A DNA stretch of 64,000 nt from Nocardia niigatensis NBRC 100131 (GCF_000308655.1 NZ_BAGC01000056.1:1-64000), one strand, 5' to 3'; shown: positions 1-9,429, counted from the stretch's first letter. Numbers and translations: made by a program. Notes: generated by a model not told the origin, from the sequence alone.

Positions 1-3000
1 GGCGTCGTCCGCGGTCAGCGGGTACTCGTGCTGCATCCAGACCAGGCGGTTGACGATGGCCCGGTGCTCGACGGCGACGCCCTTGGGGCGGCCGGTCGAG
101 CCGGAGGTGAAGATGACGTAGGCGGTGTGCCCGGGCAGCAGTGGGCGGACCCGCTCGCCGTCGGTGATCGGCGCGCCGCTGTGCGACCGTGCGGACGCCT
201 CGGCCCGCTCCACCGTGAGCGTCGCGACATCCCGCGCCCCGGCGTCGAATTCGTCCCGCTCGGCGGTGAACAGCAGCCGCGGGCGCGCGGTGTCGAGAAT
301 GTGGCCGATGCGGTCGTGCGGCTGATCCGGGTCCAGCGGCACGTACGCGGCGCCGGCCCGCAGCACCGCGTACATGGCCACGACCAGTTCGGTCGAACGC
401 CGCAGGGCCAGGGCCACCAGCGATTCCGGGCCGATGCCCTCGGCGATGAGCAGCCGCGCGAGGCGGTTGGACCGCTCGGACAGCTCCCGATAGGTGAGGG
501 TCTCGTCCTCGAAGACCAGGGCGACGGCGTCCGGGGTCGCCGCCACCTGCGCCTCGAACCGCGAGACCAGCGTCGCCGCAGCGCCTTCCGGCAGCGTCGC
601 CGCCACCTCGAAGGCGGTGGCGTTCCAGTCGCCCAGCACCCGCTGCCGCTCCCCCGCGGAGAACAGCGCGAGATCGCCGACCGGGGCGGCCGGGGCGGCG
701 GTCACCGCGGCCAGCACCCGCTGGAAGCGGGCGGCCAGCTCGGCCACCGTGGCGGCGTCGAACAGGTCCAGGGCGTAGGAGAATTCGGCCGCCAGGCCGG
801 TGGCCTCGCCGCGCTCGTCGTGCGACTCCTGCATGGTGAGCTGCAGGTCGAACTTGGCGAACGGGATCTCCAGATCCGCGCCCGCCACCGTGAGCCCGGG
901 CAGTTCCAGGCGGGTGGGCGCCATGTTCTGGAAGGTCAGCATGACCTGGAACAGCGGGTTGCGGGCCTGCGAGCGGGCCGGGTCCAGCAGTTCCACCAGG
1001 CGCTCGAACGGCACGTCGGCGTGGCCGAAGGCGCGCACGTCGGTCTCGCGCACCCGGGCCACCAGATCCGCGAAGGAGACGCCGGGATCGATGTCGGTGC
1101 GCAGCACCAGGGTGTTGACGAACATGCCGATCAGGCCGTCGAGTTCGGCCTCGCCGCGGCCGGCCACCGGGGTGCCGATGGCGATGTCGCGGGTGCCGGA
1201 GAGCCGGGCCAGCAGCACCGCCAGCGCCGAGTGCACCACCATGAACAGCGTGGTGTTGTGGGTCTCGGCGAAATGCCGGGCGGCCGCGTAGATCTCGTCG
1301 TCGATGCGGAAGCCGTGGGTGCCGCCGCGATAGGACGCGACGGCGGGCCGTGGCCGGTCCCAGGGCAGCACCAGCTCGTCGGGCAGGTCCGCGAGGGTCT
1401 CCCGCCAGTAGGCGATCTGCCGCGACAGCGCCGAGTCCGGATCGTCCTCGCTGCCCAGCGATTCCCGTTGCCACACCGCGTAATCGGCGTACTGCACCGG
1501 CAGCGGCGCCCACTGCGGCGCGGCGCCGCGCATGCGCTCGGCGTAGGCGGAGACCAGGTCGCGGGCCAGCACGCCGATCGAAACACCGTCGGCGGCAATG
1601 TGATAGATCGCTGCGACCAGCACGTGCTCGTCCGGCGCGAGGCGCAGCAGGCGCAGTCGCAGCGGTGGCGCGGCGGTCACGTCGAAGCCGGCCCCGACCA
1701 CCTCGGCCACCCGGGCCGGGATGTCGGCGGCGTCGATGTCGACGACCGGGAGTTCGGGCAGCGCGCGCGGGTCGTCGGCGGGCAGCACCAGCTGGTAGCC
1801 CTCGCCGTCGACCTCCGGGTAGATGGTGCGCAGGACCTCGTGGCGCGCAACCAGATCCGCGGCCGCGGCCCGCATGGCGTCCACGTCGAGCGAACCGGAC
1901 AGGCGCACCGCGAGCGGCATATTGTCGACCGCGCTGCTCGGGTCGAAGCGGTTGAGGAACCACATGCGCTGCTGCGCGAACGACAGCGGCACCCGGTTCG
2001 GGCGGGGCAGCGAGCCGAGCGCCGGTCCGGTTGCGGCCGGGGCCGATTCGCCGTGCAGCCGGCGGGCCAGCTCGGCCACCGTGGAGCCCTCGAACAGCAC
2101 GTGCACCGGGACCCGCACGCCCAGCGCGGTGCCGATGCGCGCGGCGGCCTGTGCGGCCAGCAGCGAGTTGCCGCCGAGTTCGAAGAAGTCGTCGTCCGCA
2201 CCCACCCGCGCATCCGGGTTGTCCGGAATCAGCAAGGCGGCGAACACTTCCGCGACGATCTCCTCGGCGCGTGTGGCGGGAGCCCGGAACTCGCGGGCCG
2301 CGAAAACGGGCTCCGGCAGCGCATTCCGGTCAAGCTTGCCGACCGGGGTCAACGGAATCTCGTCCAGCACCAGCAGCGCGGCGGGCACCATGTAGGCGGG
2401 CAGCGATTCGCCGATGTGCGCGGCCAGCGCCGCGGTGTCGAGGGTCGCGCCCGGCCGGGGCAGCACGTACGACACCAGCGCGGTCGCCCCGGAGGGCAGT
2501 GTCTTGCCCAGTGTCGCAGCGAAATCCACGTCCGGGTGCGCGCTCAGCGCATTGTCGATCTCGCCCAGCTCGATGCGCAGACCGCGAATCTTGACCTGGA
2601 AGTCGGAGCGGCCCAGGTACTCGATCACGCCCGGGTTGTCGGACTCGGCGGTGGTGCGGCGCACCAGGTCGCCGGTGCGGTACAGGCGCGCGCCCGGCGT
2701 GCCCGCGGCCTCGCCGAAGGGACTGGCCACGAAGCGTTCCGAGGTCAGCCCCGGCCGCCCCTTGTAGCCCTGCGCCAGCGCCGGACCCGACAGGTACAGC
2801 TCGCCGACCACGCCGTCCGGCACCGGCCGCAACCGCGAATCCAGCACGTACGCACCGACACCCGGGATGGCCGTGCCGATGGTGATCGGCTCGCCGGGCA
2901 GCAGCGGGGCGCTCGAGGTGGCGAGGATGGTCGCCTCGGTGGGGCCGTAGCCGTTGTAGAAGGAGCGTTCGCCGGTCGCCCAGCGCGACACCAGTTCCGG

Positions 3001-3894
3001 GCCGAACTTGTCGCCGGCCACCACGACCGTGGTCAGCTCGGTCAGCCCGGCCGGATCCACCGATTCCAGGGCGCCCGGGGTGATCAGCACGTGGGTGACG
3101 GCCTCGCGGCCCAGCAGCTCGGCCAGTTCCACGCCGCCGAACACGCCGGCCGGTGCGATGACGAGGGTCGCACCGGCGGTGAAGGTCAGCAGCAGTTCCA
3201 GCACCGAGACGTCGAAGCTCGGCGAGCAGACGTGCAGCACACGCGAATCCGCGGTGACCGCGTAGTGCTCCCGCTCGGCGGCGACCAGTCCGGCCAGGCC
3301 GGTGTGGGTGACCACCACGCCCTTGGGCTTACCGGTCGACCCGGAGGTGTAGATGACATAGGCCGGATGCTGCTCGGTGAGCGTGCCCGGCCGATCGGCG
3401 TAGGAGATGGGGTGATCCGGGTGCGCGGCGAGGCGCTGCGCGTGCGCCGGATCGTCCAGTTCGATCCACTCGGCGGCGGTGCCCAGCGCGGCGCGGTACT
3501 CCCGCGTCGTCAGGCCCAGCACCGCGCCGGAGTCGGTGAGCAGGTGCTCGATGCGATCGGGCGGATAGGCCGGATCGACCGGCACGTAGGCCGCCCCGGT
3601 CTTGGCGATGGCCCAGACCGACAGCACGGATTCGATGGAGCGGGTGATACCGATCGCGACCATGTCGCCGGGGCCGACGCCGCGGGCGATCAATTCCCGG
3701 GCCAGCTGCGAGGATCCGGCATCGAGGTCGCGGTAGCTGATCTCGCGCTGGTCGGCCGGATCGCCGGTCGGGTTGAACCGGATGGCGATGTCGTCGGCGG
3801 CGGACTCGACCGCGGCGGTGAGCAACTGCCCGAAGAGTGGGCTGCCGGACCGACGCCGACGATTACCACGAGCTGTACGGCGGGCAGTATCCAT
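1..3894 (-). CDS. Non-ribosomal peptide synthetase, 5' part (A-PCP-C-A...), truncated by window edge
   Basis: About 1298 residues are visible and the gene continues beyond base 1. The order is adenylation (residues ~20-520), carrier (~540-610), condensation (~630-1060) and a second adenylation domain cut at the edge. A1 has YTSGSTGKPKG, NGYGPTEAT and GKLDRNALP. The carrier has FFELGGNSLLAAQ, whose serine takes phosphopantetheine. The condensation motif reads YHIAADG, keeping the second (catalytic) histidine but replacing the first. A2 has FTSGSTGRPKG near bases 84-120. There is no condensation domain before A1, so this looks like an initiation module. By-eye A1 pocket residues are D,V,L,L,V,A,G,I,L plus the A10 lysine; I assign no substrate. 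ATG at 3894 has GAGAGGTG upstream; an in-frame ATG at 3921 is the alternative. Confidence 0.93.
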   Translation of the reverse strand, partial: MDTARRTARGNRRRRSGSPLFGQLLTAAVESAADDIAIRFNPTGDPADQREISYRDLDAGSSQLARELIARGVGPGDMVAIGITRSIESVLSVWAIAKTGAAYVPVDPAYPPDRIEHLLTDSGAVLGLTTREYRAALGTAAEWIELDDPAHAQRLAAHPDHPISYADRPGTLTEQHPAYVIYTSGSTGKPKGVVVTHTGLAGLVAAEREHYAVTADSRVLHVCSPSFDVSVLELLLTFTAGATLVIAPAGVFGGVELAELLGREAVTHVLITPGALESVDPAGLTELTTVVVAGDKFGPELVSRWATGERSFYNGYGPTEATILATSSAPLLPGEPITIGTAIPGVGAYVLDSRLRPVPDGVVGELYLSGPALAQGYKGRPGLTSERFVASPFGEAAGTPGARLYRTGDLVRRTTAESDNPGVIEYLGRSDFQVKIRGLRIELGEIDNALSAHPDVDFAATLGKTLPSGATALVSYVLPRPGATLDTAALAAHIGESLPAYMVPAALLVLDEIPLTPVGKLDRNALPEPVFAAREFRAPATRAEEIVAEVFAALLIPDNPDARVGADDDFFELGGNSLLAAQAAARIGTALGVRVPVHVLFEGSTVAELARRLHGESAPAATGPALGSLPRPNRVPLSFAQQRMWFLNRFDPSSAVDNMPLAVRLSGSLDVDAMRAAAADLVARHEVLRTIYPEVDGEGYQLVLPADDPRALPELPVVDIDAADIPARVAEVVGAGFDVTAAPPLRLRLLRLAPDEHVLVAAIYHIAADGVSIGVLARDLVSAYAERMRGAAPQWAPLPVQYADYAVWQRESLGSEDDPDSALSRQIAYWRETLADLPDELVLPWDRPRPAVASYRGGTHGFRIDDEIYAAARHFAETHNTTLFMVVHSALAVLLARLSGTRDIAIGTPVAGRGEAELDGLIGMFVNTLVLRTDIDPGVSFADLVARVRETDVRAFGHADVPFERLVELLDPARSQARNPLFQVMLTFQNMAPTRLELPGLTVAGADLEIPFAKFDLQLTMQESHDERGEATGLAAEFSYALDLFDAATVAELAARFQRVLAAVTAAPAAPVGDLALFSAGERQRVLGDWNATAFEVAATLPEGAAATLVSRFEAQVAATPDAVALVFEDETLTYRELSERSNRLARLLIAEGIGPESLVALALRRSTELVVAMYAVLRAGAAYVPLDPDQPHDRIGHILDTARPRLLFTAERDEFDAGARDVATLTVERAEASARSHSGAPITDGERVRPLLPGHTAYVIFTSGSTGRPKGVAVEHRAIVNRLVWMQHEYPLTADDA

Positions 3895-4064
3895 TCGCGT
3901 GCATTCACCTCTCGGGTTCATCTTTTCCGCAGGCCCACGACACTCGGCCCGACCCACGAAAAAATGACGTCTGTTCCCTGGACGCCAAACGGGTGAGCGG
4001 ATCAAACAATCATATCGATGCTTGCGAGCGGCCTCGAGCGGCCCGCACACAGTGACTATCGCTG

Positions 4065-4083
4065 AGCAGCAATGATTGTTGCT
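4065..4083. repeat. Imperfect palindrome between regulator and NRPS genes
   Basis: AGCAGCAA-TGA-TTGTTGCT has 8-bp arms with one mismatch. It lies just beyond the stop of the LuxR-type gene and ~170 bp upstream of the NRPS start. The sequence ATGATTGTT inside it is also mirrored by AACAATCAT at 4006-4014. It could be a weak terminator of the regulator gene or an operator for the NRPS; nothing here decides between them. Confidence 0.35.
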
Positions 4084-4108
4084 ACGAAGTGACTTGCGCC
4101 ACAGCGGG

Positions 4109-5089
4109 TCAGAGCCAGCCGCGGCGTGTCGCCTGCACTCCGGCCTGGAATCGCGTGCTCGCGCCGAGGCGCTCGAGCAGACTCGCGGTGCGGCGCACCA
4201 CCGTTCGGCGCGAGAGGCCGAGCCGGCGGGCGATGGTGTCGTCGGTGGCGCCCATGCTCATCAGCGTGAGGATGGCCTTGTCGCGCTCGTCGAGGGCCTC
4301 GGCCGGATTCACCGAGATCGGCGTTGCCATCAGCCATAGCGCGTCGAAGGTCTTGACCAGCAGATCCAGCGTGGGCGACGGGCCGACCCGCACCCCCATG
4401 GGGTCGCCGCGGCGTTCGTCGGTGTGCAGGACCAGCACCGCGCGCCGATCGTCGGCGACGATCAGCTTCATGGGCGGATCGGGCAGCGTACGCGCCTGCG
4501 CCCCAACCGCATTGGTGGCCAGCACGTGGCGCAGCCGCTCCGGGTCCTGGTAGATGGTCTCCTGGTACAGGGTGCGGTAGCCGATGCCCGCGGTGATCCG
4601 CGAGGACTTCAGCTCGAACATCCGCTCCTCGGTCTCCACATCGGAGAGGAACGGGCCGCGTTCCACCACCTTCACGCAGGTGTGCGCGGTGTGCTGCAGG
4701 TCCTCGAAATCGGCCAGCAGCTGGCGGCGTTCGTAGACGGCCACCACCGCGCCGTCGGCGTCGGTGGTGCGGCGCACCGAGCGGAAGGTCTCGCCCAAGC
4801 GCGCGGCGGCCGACTGCATGCGCAGCATGTCCTGGTTGCGGCGGCGAGTCTCGGCCTCCGACAAGGCTTCCGGCGCGTGCGCGTCGAAACGCACCACGCC
4901 CTTGCCGTCGGTGAGCCGCACCGCGGCCTCGAGCTGACACAGAGCCTCCAGCGCGGCCTCGGCCACGCGCGGCGGGATGGTCAGCCGCTCGGCAACCTCG
5001 GCCACGGTCGAGCGCGGGTGCTGCACGAGCACCGCGTAGGAGCGGCCGGGCACGGAGGCCGGGTCGAAGAGATCGTCCAGTGTCGTCAC
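4109..5089 (-). CDS. LuxR-type transcriptional regulator with N-terminal winged helix
   Basis: A 326-residue cytoplasmic DNA-binding protein. The N-terminus carries a TrmB-like winged-helix segment (STVAEVAERLTIPPRVAEAAL). The last ~65 residues form a LuxR-type helix-turn-helix (LDERDKAILTLMSMGATDD, then IARRLGLSRRTVVRR). The middle resembles the ligand-domain region of actinobacterial TrmB/LuxR regulators that often sit beside biosynthetic genes. I chose GTG at 5089, preceded by GGTGGGTGC; an in-frame ATG at 5203 would overlap the upstream peptidase gene. It lies upstream of the NRPS on the same strand, so a role in NRPS control is plausible but inferred. Confidence 0.82.
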   Translation of the reverse strand: MTTLDDLFDPASVPGRSYAVLVQHPRSTVAEVAERLTIPPRVAEAALEALCQLEAAVRLTDGKGVVRFDAHAPEALSEAETRRRNQDMLRMQSAAARLGETFRSVRRTTDADGAVVAVYERRQLLADFEDLQHTAHTCVKVVERGPFLSDVETEERMFELKSSRITAGIGYRTLYQETIYQDPERLRHVLATNAVGAQARTLPDPPMKLIVADDRRAVLVLHTDERRGDPMGVRVGPSPTLDLLVKTFDALWLMATPISVNPAEALDERDKAILTLMSMGATDDTIARRLGLSRRTVVRRTASLLERLGASTRFQAGVQATRRGWL

Positions 5090-5148
5090 CGCACCCACCG
5101 GCGGGCGCCGGTCCGGGAAGCGTCCGGTCGCGGGCAGCGGTGAACGGT

Positions 5149-6027
5149 CTACTGGTCCGGTCCCCACTGCTGCTGCATGAGAACGCCCTTGCTGGCTAGC
5201 CATGGCAGCGGATCCATCTTGTTGTCGGCGGCGTCCCAGATCTCGAGGTGGAGATGGGGACCTGTGGAGTTACCGCGGTTTCCCACGGAGGCGATGACAT
5301 CGCCGGTGTTCACGCGCTGACCGACCGTCACGTACATGTCGTTGACGTGGCCGTACACCGCGGTGGTGCCGTCGTCCTGCTTGACGCGCACCCAGAGGCC
5401 GAAGCCCGAGGCCGGGCCGGCGGAGATGACCTCGCCGCCCATGACCGAGTGGATCGGCGTGCCGATCGGGTCGGCGAAGTCGATGCCGTAATGCATTGCG
5501 CCCCAGCGCATGCCGAATCCCGAGGTGAGCTGGCCGTCGACCGGCTTGACCACGTTCGGGCCCGGGTTCAGCTGCTGCTGGAGGGTCTTGAGGGTTTGCT
5601 CGGCCTGCTGCAGCGGCCCGGAGATCTCGGGCGGCAGGTTCTGCAGGCCGAACGGGGCCGGATCGGGCGTGGCGTTGGCGATCGGCTGGGCCTGCGGGGT
5701 CTGCGCCGCGGGGGCGGTGTCCTTGGCCTGCTTCAGATCCAGGTCGGCCTGTTCGACCGGCGCGACGTCCTCGCCGATGGTGGTCGGCTTCTCGTCGTGC
5801 GTGGGTAGCAGCGGCGCGGCGTGCGCGAGGGCGGGGGCAAGCTGGGTGGCGGTGCCGATCAGGGCGCCGGCGGCGACCGCCACACCGGCGACGGACTTCA
5901 CGCGATCGGTGGTGGTGGGTTCGGCCCGGTGGCGTCTGCGCGACGTGGTGAGGGTGCCGGCGGCACCGGAATCACCGAGCAGATCCATGACTGTGACAGA
6001 GTTCGCGGTCGTTCGATGGTGCGGCAC
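5149..6027 (-). CDS. M23 (LytM-type) peptidoglycan endopeptidase, secreted
   Basis: A 292-residue protein with a basic N-terminus, a hydrophobic export segment (SVAGVAVAAGALIGTATQLA), an Ala/Pro/Gln-rich linker and a C-terminal M23 domain. The zinc ligands are visible as HYGIDFAD (HxxxD) and HLHLEIW (HxH). Such enzymes cut peptide cross-links in cell-wall peptidoglycan outside the membrane. The start is taken as GTG at 6027 with AGGA about 7 bases upstream; a downstream ATG at 5988 is possible. The longer frame to 6141 would consume the divergent promoter region. The neighbouring gene at 6188 is divergent. Confidence 0.88.
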   Translation of the reverse strand: MPHHRTTANSVTVMDLLGDSGAAGTLTTSRRRHRAEPTTTDRVKSVAGVAVAAGALIGTATQLAPALAHAAPLLPTHDEKPTTIGEDVAPVEQADLDLKQAKDTAPAAQTPQAQPIANATPDPAPFGLQNLPPEISGPLQQAEQTLKTLQQQLNPGPNVVKPVDGQLTSGFGMRWGAMHYGIDFADPIGTPIHSVMGGEVISAGPASGFGLWVRVKQDDGTTAVYGHVNDMYVTVGQRVNTGDVIASVGNRGNSTGPHLHLEIWDAADNKMDPLPWLASKGVLMQQQWGPDQ

Positions 6028-6095
6028 TGCAAGTCCTAGCGTTCGGTGGGGTCCGGTAACGATTCGGCATCGCTGTGATGGAAACTGTACTCGCC

Positions 6096-6158
6096 TGTGA
6101 TCAATTCGCAACCTTTTGTGCGATAACGCCAGGTGGAGCACTCGAACCCCTGATCACA
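6096..6158. promoter_or_regulatory. Divergent promoter region with TGTGATCA / TGATCACA elements
   Basis: The 160-bp gap between the peptidase and nitronate monooxygenase genes holds TGTGATCA at 6096-6103 and its mirror TGATCACA at 6151-6158. TGTGATCAATTCGCAA partly matches the actinobacterial CRP/GlxR palindrome (TGTGA-N6-TCACA) with two mismatches. A CRP-family regulator is possible but weakly supported. Confidence 0.3.
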
Positions 6159-6187
6159 AACCGTAACCGACGAGGCACACTTGTGAC

Positions 6188-7246
6188 ATGGTTCTCGACG
6201 AGTTGGATACGCCGATCGTGCTCGCGCCCATGGCGGGCGGACCGTCCACCCCCGAACTGGCCGCCGCGGTGACCGAGGCCGGCGGGCTGGGCTTCGTGGC
6301 CGCCGGGTACCTGCCCGCGAGCGAACTGGCCACGCGGATCGCGGCCACGCGGGCGCTGACCTCCGGGGCGTTCGGGGTCAATCTCTTCTACCCCTCCGAA
6401 CCAAGTCCGACCGCTCGGTTCGATGCATATATAAGGACGCTCGCCGCCGAGTTCACGATCGGCGAGGCCCGCTACGACAGCGACGACTGGGCCGCCAAAC
6501 TGGACCTGCTCGTCGCCGATCCGGTGCCGGTGGTGTCGAGCACCTTCGGCTGCCCGACCGCCGAGGAGATCGCGCGCCTGCACGGGGCCGGATCCGAGGT
6601 GTGGGTGACGGTCACGACCGTGGCCGAGGCCCGCCAGGCGGTGGCCGCGGGCGCGGACGTGCTGATCGCGCAGGGCGCGGAGGCGGGCGGGCACCGCGGC
6701 GTCTTCGTCGATGATCCCGCCGACGACCTCACCGATCCCCTGGGTCTGCTGGCCCTGCTGCAACTGCTGCGCGCCGAGGTGACGGCGCTCACGAAAGACG
6801 TGCCGATCGTGGCGGCGGGCGGCATCGCCACCGGGGCGGCGGTCGCCGGAGTGCTGTGCGCGGGCGCGGCGGCTGCACAGCTCGGCACCGCCTTCCTGCG
6901 CTGCCCCGAGGCCGGGACCGCGCCGCTCGTCCGGGACGCCATCACCGAACCGACGCCGACCATGCTGACGCGCGCGTTCACCGGACGGCGGGCGCGCGGG
7001 CTGCGCAACCGGTTCATGGCAGACCACCCGGACGCTCCGGTCGCCTACCCCGAGATCCATTACGCCACCGGGCCTTTGCGCGCGGCCGCGCGGGCCGCCG
7101 GCAATGCCGACGAGGTGAATCTCTGGGCGGGTCAGGCACATTCGCTGACGCCCGAGCTACCGGCAGGCGAGCTGGTGCGCACTCTGTCGGCGGATGCGAA
7201 AAATGCTCTGGAACGGGTACTTTCGCTGCGAATTCAGTGTTATTGA
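6188..7246 (+). CDS. Nitronate monooxygenase (2-nitropropane dioxygenase family)
   Basis: A 352-residue FMN-dependent TIM-barrel enzyme that oxidises alkyl nitronates such as propionate 3-nitronate. It opens with the typical PIVLAPMAGG strand. The conserved active-site segment AQGAEAGGHRG holds the catalytic histidine, and VAAGGIATG is the FMN phosphate-binding loop. Length and motif order match the family. The gene is monocistronic and divergent from the M23 peptidase; SCO5389-family gene follows 57 bp downstream. Confidence 0.88.
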   Translation: MVLDELDTPIVLAPMAGGPSTPELAAAVTEAGGLGFVAAGYLPASELATRIAATRALTSGAFGVNLFYPSEPSPTARFDAYIRTLAAEFTIGEARYDSDDWAAKLDLLVADPVPVVSSTFGCPTAEEIARLHGAGSEVWVTVTTVAEARQAVAAGADVLIAQGAEAGGHRGVFVDDPADDLTDPLGLLALLQLLRAEVTALTKDVPIVAAGGIATGAAVAGVLCAGAAAAQLGTAFLRCPEAGTAPLVRDAITEPTPTMLTRAFTGRRARGLRNRFMADHPDAPVAYPEIHYATGPLRAAARAAGNADEVNLWAGQAHSLTPELPAGELVRTLSADAKNALERVLSLRIQCY

Positions 7247-7303
7247 CAACGTTTTTCATCTACAATCGGCTGACACCTTCCGCCATCCCATGAGGAGAGC
7301 GAT

Positions 7304-7696
7304 ATGTCACTCGACGTACCCACCGCACTACTCGAGCGCGCCGAACGCGGTGAAGTCAGCGACGCAGAGTTCGTCGAATGCGTCCGTAATTCGCTGCCCT
7401 ACGCCTACGAGGTCGTCAGCCGGGTAGCCGCCGACCTGCGTTCCGGCACGGCGGAATACGCCGACAACACCATCCCTCCGCCGGACGAGACCGCCCGCGG
7501 TCAGCTGCTGCGCGCCATGGCCTCCGACGCCATCCGCGGCGGCCTGGAACGCCACTTCGGCGTGAAGCTCGCCTTCCAGAACTGTCACCGGGTGGCGGCC
7601 TTCCCGCTCCCCGCGGTCGGCGGCGACACCTACACCACGTTCATCTCCACCCGCGCCCAGCTGCTCAACCAGAGCCCGGAACTCCGCAACTGCTGA
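7304..7696 (+). CDS. SCO5389-family conserved actinobacterial protein
   Basis: A 130-residue soluble protein recognised from its conserved blocks LPYAYE, PPDETARGQLLRAMASDAIRG and LAFQNCHRVAAFP and its ending QLLNQSPELRNC. The family is widespread in actinobacteria and has no established biochemical function. GAGGAG precedes the ATG. It ends at a strong hairpin shared with the convergent kinase gene. Confidence 0.85.
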   Translation: MSLDVPTALLERAERGEVSDAEFVECVRNSLPYAYEVVSRVAADLRSGTAEYADNTIPPPDETARGQLLRAMASDAIRGGLERHFGVKLAFQNCHRVAAFPLPAVGGDTYTTFISTRAQLLNQSPELRNC

Positions 7697-7708
7697 GCGC
7701 ACCCCGCT

Positions 7709-7741
7709 GATCGGCGCGACCGAAACCCGGTCGCGCCGATC
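7709..7741. terminator. Bidirectional hairpin terminator
   Basis: A perfect 14-bp stem (GATCGGCGCGACCG and its complement) with a 5-base loop lies between two convergent genes that stop at 7696 and 7758. There is no strong T-run, as is common in actinobacteria. Confidence 0.8.
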
Positions 7742-7757
7742 GGCATTCACCGCCTGA

Positions 7758-9329
7758 TCATCGACGTTGCCGGACGCCGCCCGCCCGCCGGCTCCTGCGC
7801 TCGGCCCGGAATTTCCTGACCTCCCGCACCCCCAGCCAGGTGAACACCGCGAACGGCCCGACGAACAGGAACCACGCGGCGACCGTCGATCCGGCGTCGC
7901 CGAACCCATCGGTGAACGTCACGCCCACGGTGCCCACGGTCATGATCCCGAACAGCAGAATCAGCAGCGCCAGCACCACCCACCACACCGGCTGCCACGG
8001 CCGCACCCGCGGCTGCTCCAGCGGCCGATTCACGAAACCCGAATAACCCGTCCCCGACGACCCGTGCACGTACGGCGAGACGTACGCGCCCCCACCCGAA
8101 ACCATTCCGCCCACCGGCGCCGACATACCCATGGACGCCCCACCGAGCCCACCCGCCGGTCCAGCCAACGGCACCGCAGCCCGCCCGCCCTGCGGTACTG
8201 AGCCCTGCTCGCCCGGTCGCACTGCGGCCTGCCCGCCCAGTGGCGCCGCGGAGACGGGCGTCGCCCCCGGCGGCATTCCCGTCGGCGGAGGCGTTGGGCC
8301 CGAGGACATTCCGCCCGGCGAAGGCGTGAACGCGGACGCCATGTGGTGGTAGGGAGAGGAAATGGGTGGCCGGGCCGGAGGCGGTGTGAAGGACTGCGGG
8401 CCCGCGCCGGGACCGGAGGCGTAGCCAGGGAAAGGTTCTCCGCCGTCCCATTTCGCGGTCGGTGCCGACCGGCTCAGCGGTCCTGCGGGCGATGCGGAGG
8501 CGTCGCGGGCGGCCCTGGCGTCGAGGGCGGCTCGGGCGGCCGCGCCCAATGCTCCGGCGCTCGGGAAACGGTGCCCGGGCTCCTTCGCCATACCGCGGAT
8601 GACGACGGCGTCGAGGGCCGCGGGGACGAGTGAGTTGCGGTCGCTCGCCCGGGGTGGGTCAGCGGTGAGGTGGGCGGTCATCTGCTGCACCGGGTCGGCC
8701 TGGGCGAAAGGCTTGGCCCCGGTGAGGATCTCGTAGAGCATGCAGGCCAGGGAGTAGACGTCGGAGCGTAGGTCCTCGGTGCCGGAGTAGCGCTCGGGGG
8801 CCATGTAGGCCCAGGTGCCGACGGCCACTCCGGTGGAGGTGATGGTGGCCTGGCCGACGCCGCGAGCGATGCCGAAGTCGATGAGGTAGGCGAAACCGTT
8901 GGGAAGGGTGAGGACGTTGGAGGGCTTCACATCCCGGTGCACCAGGCCCGCCCGATGCGCGATGTCGAGGGCCTCGGCGATCTGGGTGACCAGATCGACC
9001 GCGCGGTCGAGCGGCAGCGCTCCCGCCTCGCGCAGGGTCTTGCTCAGATCGGCGCCCTCGATCAGCTCCATGTCGATGTACAGGCGGCCGTCGAGTTCGC
9101 CGAAGGCGTGGATGGGCACCACATGCGGTCCGCGCAGCCGCGCGGCCAGCCGGGCCTCGCGCTCGAAGCGCCGCCGATAATCCTCGTCCGTGGCGAGTTC
9201 GACGGGTAACAGCTTCAGCGCCACTTCACGTTCGAGATGCGTGTCCTCGGCCAGCCACACCTGGCCCATGCCGCCGCGCCCGATCAGCTTTACGAGTCGA
9301 TAGTGGCCGAGATTGCCTGCCCCCGGCAC
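7758..9329 (-). CDS. Membrane Ser/Thr protein kinase (Pkn-type), no extracellular sensor
   Basis: A 523-residue protein. The kinase domain (~10-265) has the glycine loop LIGRGGMGQVW, the ATP lysine in VALKLLP, HRDVKPSN, DFG in LIDFGIA, and APE. A Pro/Gly/Ala/Met-rich juxtamembrane segment of ~150 residues follows. Two hydrophobic segments lie near the C-terminus (VVLALLILLFGIMTVGTV and AAWFLFVGPFAVFTWLGV). The tail is short and basic. There is no PASTA or other external domain, so the membrane hairpin is the only non-kinase feature. GTG at 9329 is chosen because GGAGG lies 6 bases upstream; the frame extends to 9500 without ribosome-binding support. Confidence 0.9.
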   Translation of the reverse strand: MPGAGNLGHYRLVKLIGRGGMGQVWLAEDTHLEREVALKLLPVELATDEDYRRRFEREARLAARLRGPHVVPIHAFGELDGRLYIDMELIEGADLSKTLREAGALPLDRAVDLVTQIAEALDIAHRAGLVHRDVKPSNVLTLPNGFAYLIDFGIARGVGQATITSTGVAVGTWAYMAPERYSGTEDLRSDVYSLACMLYEILTGAKPFAQADPVQQMTAHLTADPPRASDRNSLVPAALDAVVIRGMAKEPGHRFPSAGALGAAARAALDARAARDASASPAGPLSRSAPTAKWDGGEPFPGYASGPGAGPQSFTPPPARPPISSPYHHMASAFTPSPGGMSSGPTPPPTGMPPGATPVSAAPLGGQAAVRPGEQGSVPQGGRAAVPLAGPAGGLGGASMGMSAPVGGMVSGGGAYVSPYVHGSSGTGYSGFVNRPLEQPRVRPWQPVWWVVLALLILLFGIMTVGTVGVTFTDGFGDAGSTVAAWFLFVGPFAVFTWLGVREVRKFRAERRSRRAGGVRQRR

Positions 9330-9429
9330 CTGTCCTCCCCATGTTCCAGCGCGTAATGCGCGGTGCTCAGCATACGACCCCGGGCCGGGAAACACACGGT
9401 GCCGGATCCCGGCCGGGAGCGTCGACGGC

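Noticed and set aside
28..3996. Very long plus-strand open frame opposite the NRPS
   Set aside because: It is the low-complexity, Arg/Gly/His-rich antisense shadow expected from GC-rich coding DNA. The minus strand carries all NRPS motifs.
6028..6187. c-di-AMP (ydaO) riboswitch upstream of the M23 peptidase, as seen for some actinobacterial cell-wall hydrolases
   Set aside because: I could not find the conserved riboswitch core in this 160-bp region on the minus strand.
7244..7267. TTGACA and TACAAT as a promoter for the SCO5389-family gene
   Set aside because: The spacing is only 12 bp, too short for a normal sigma-70 promoter.
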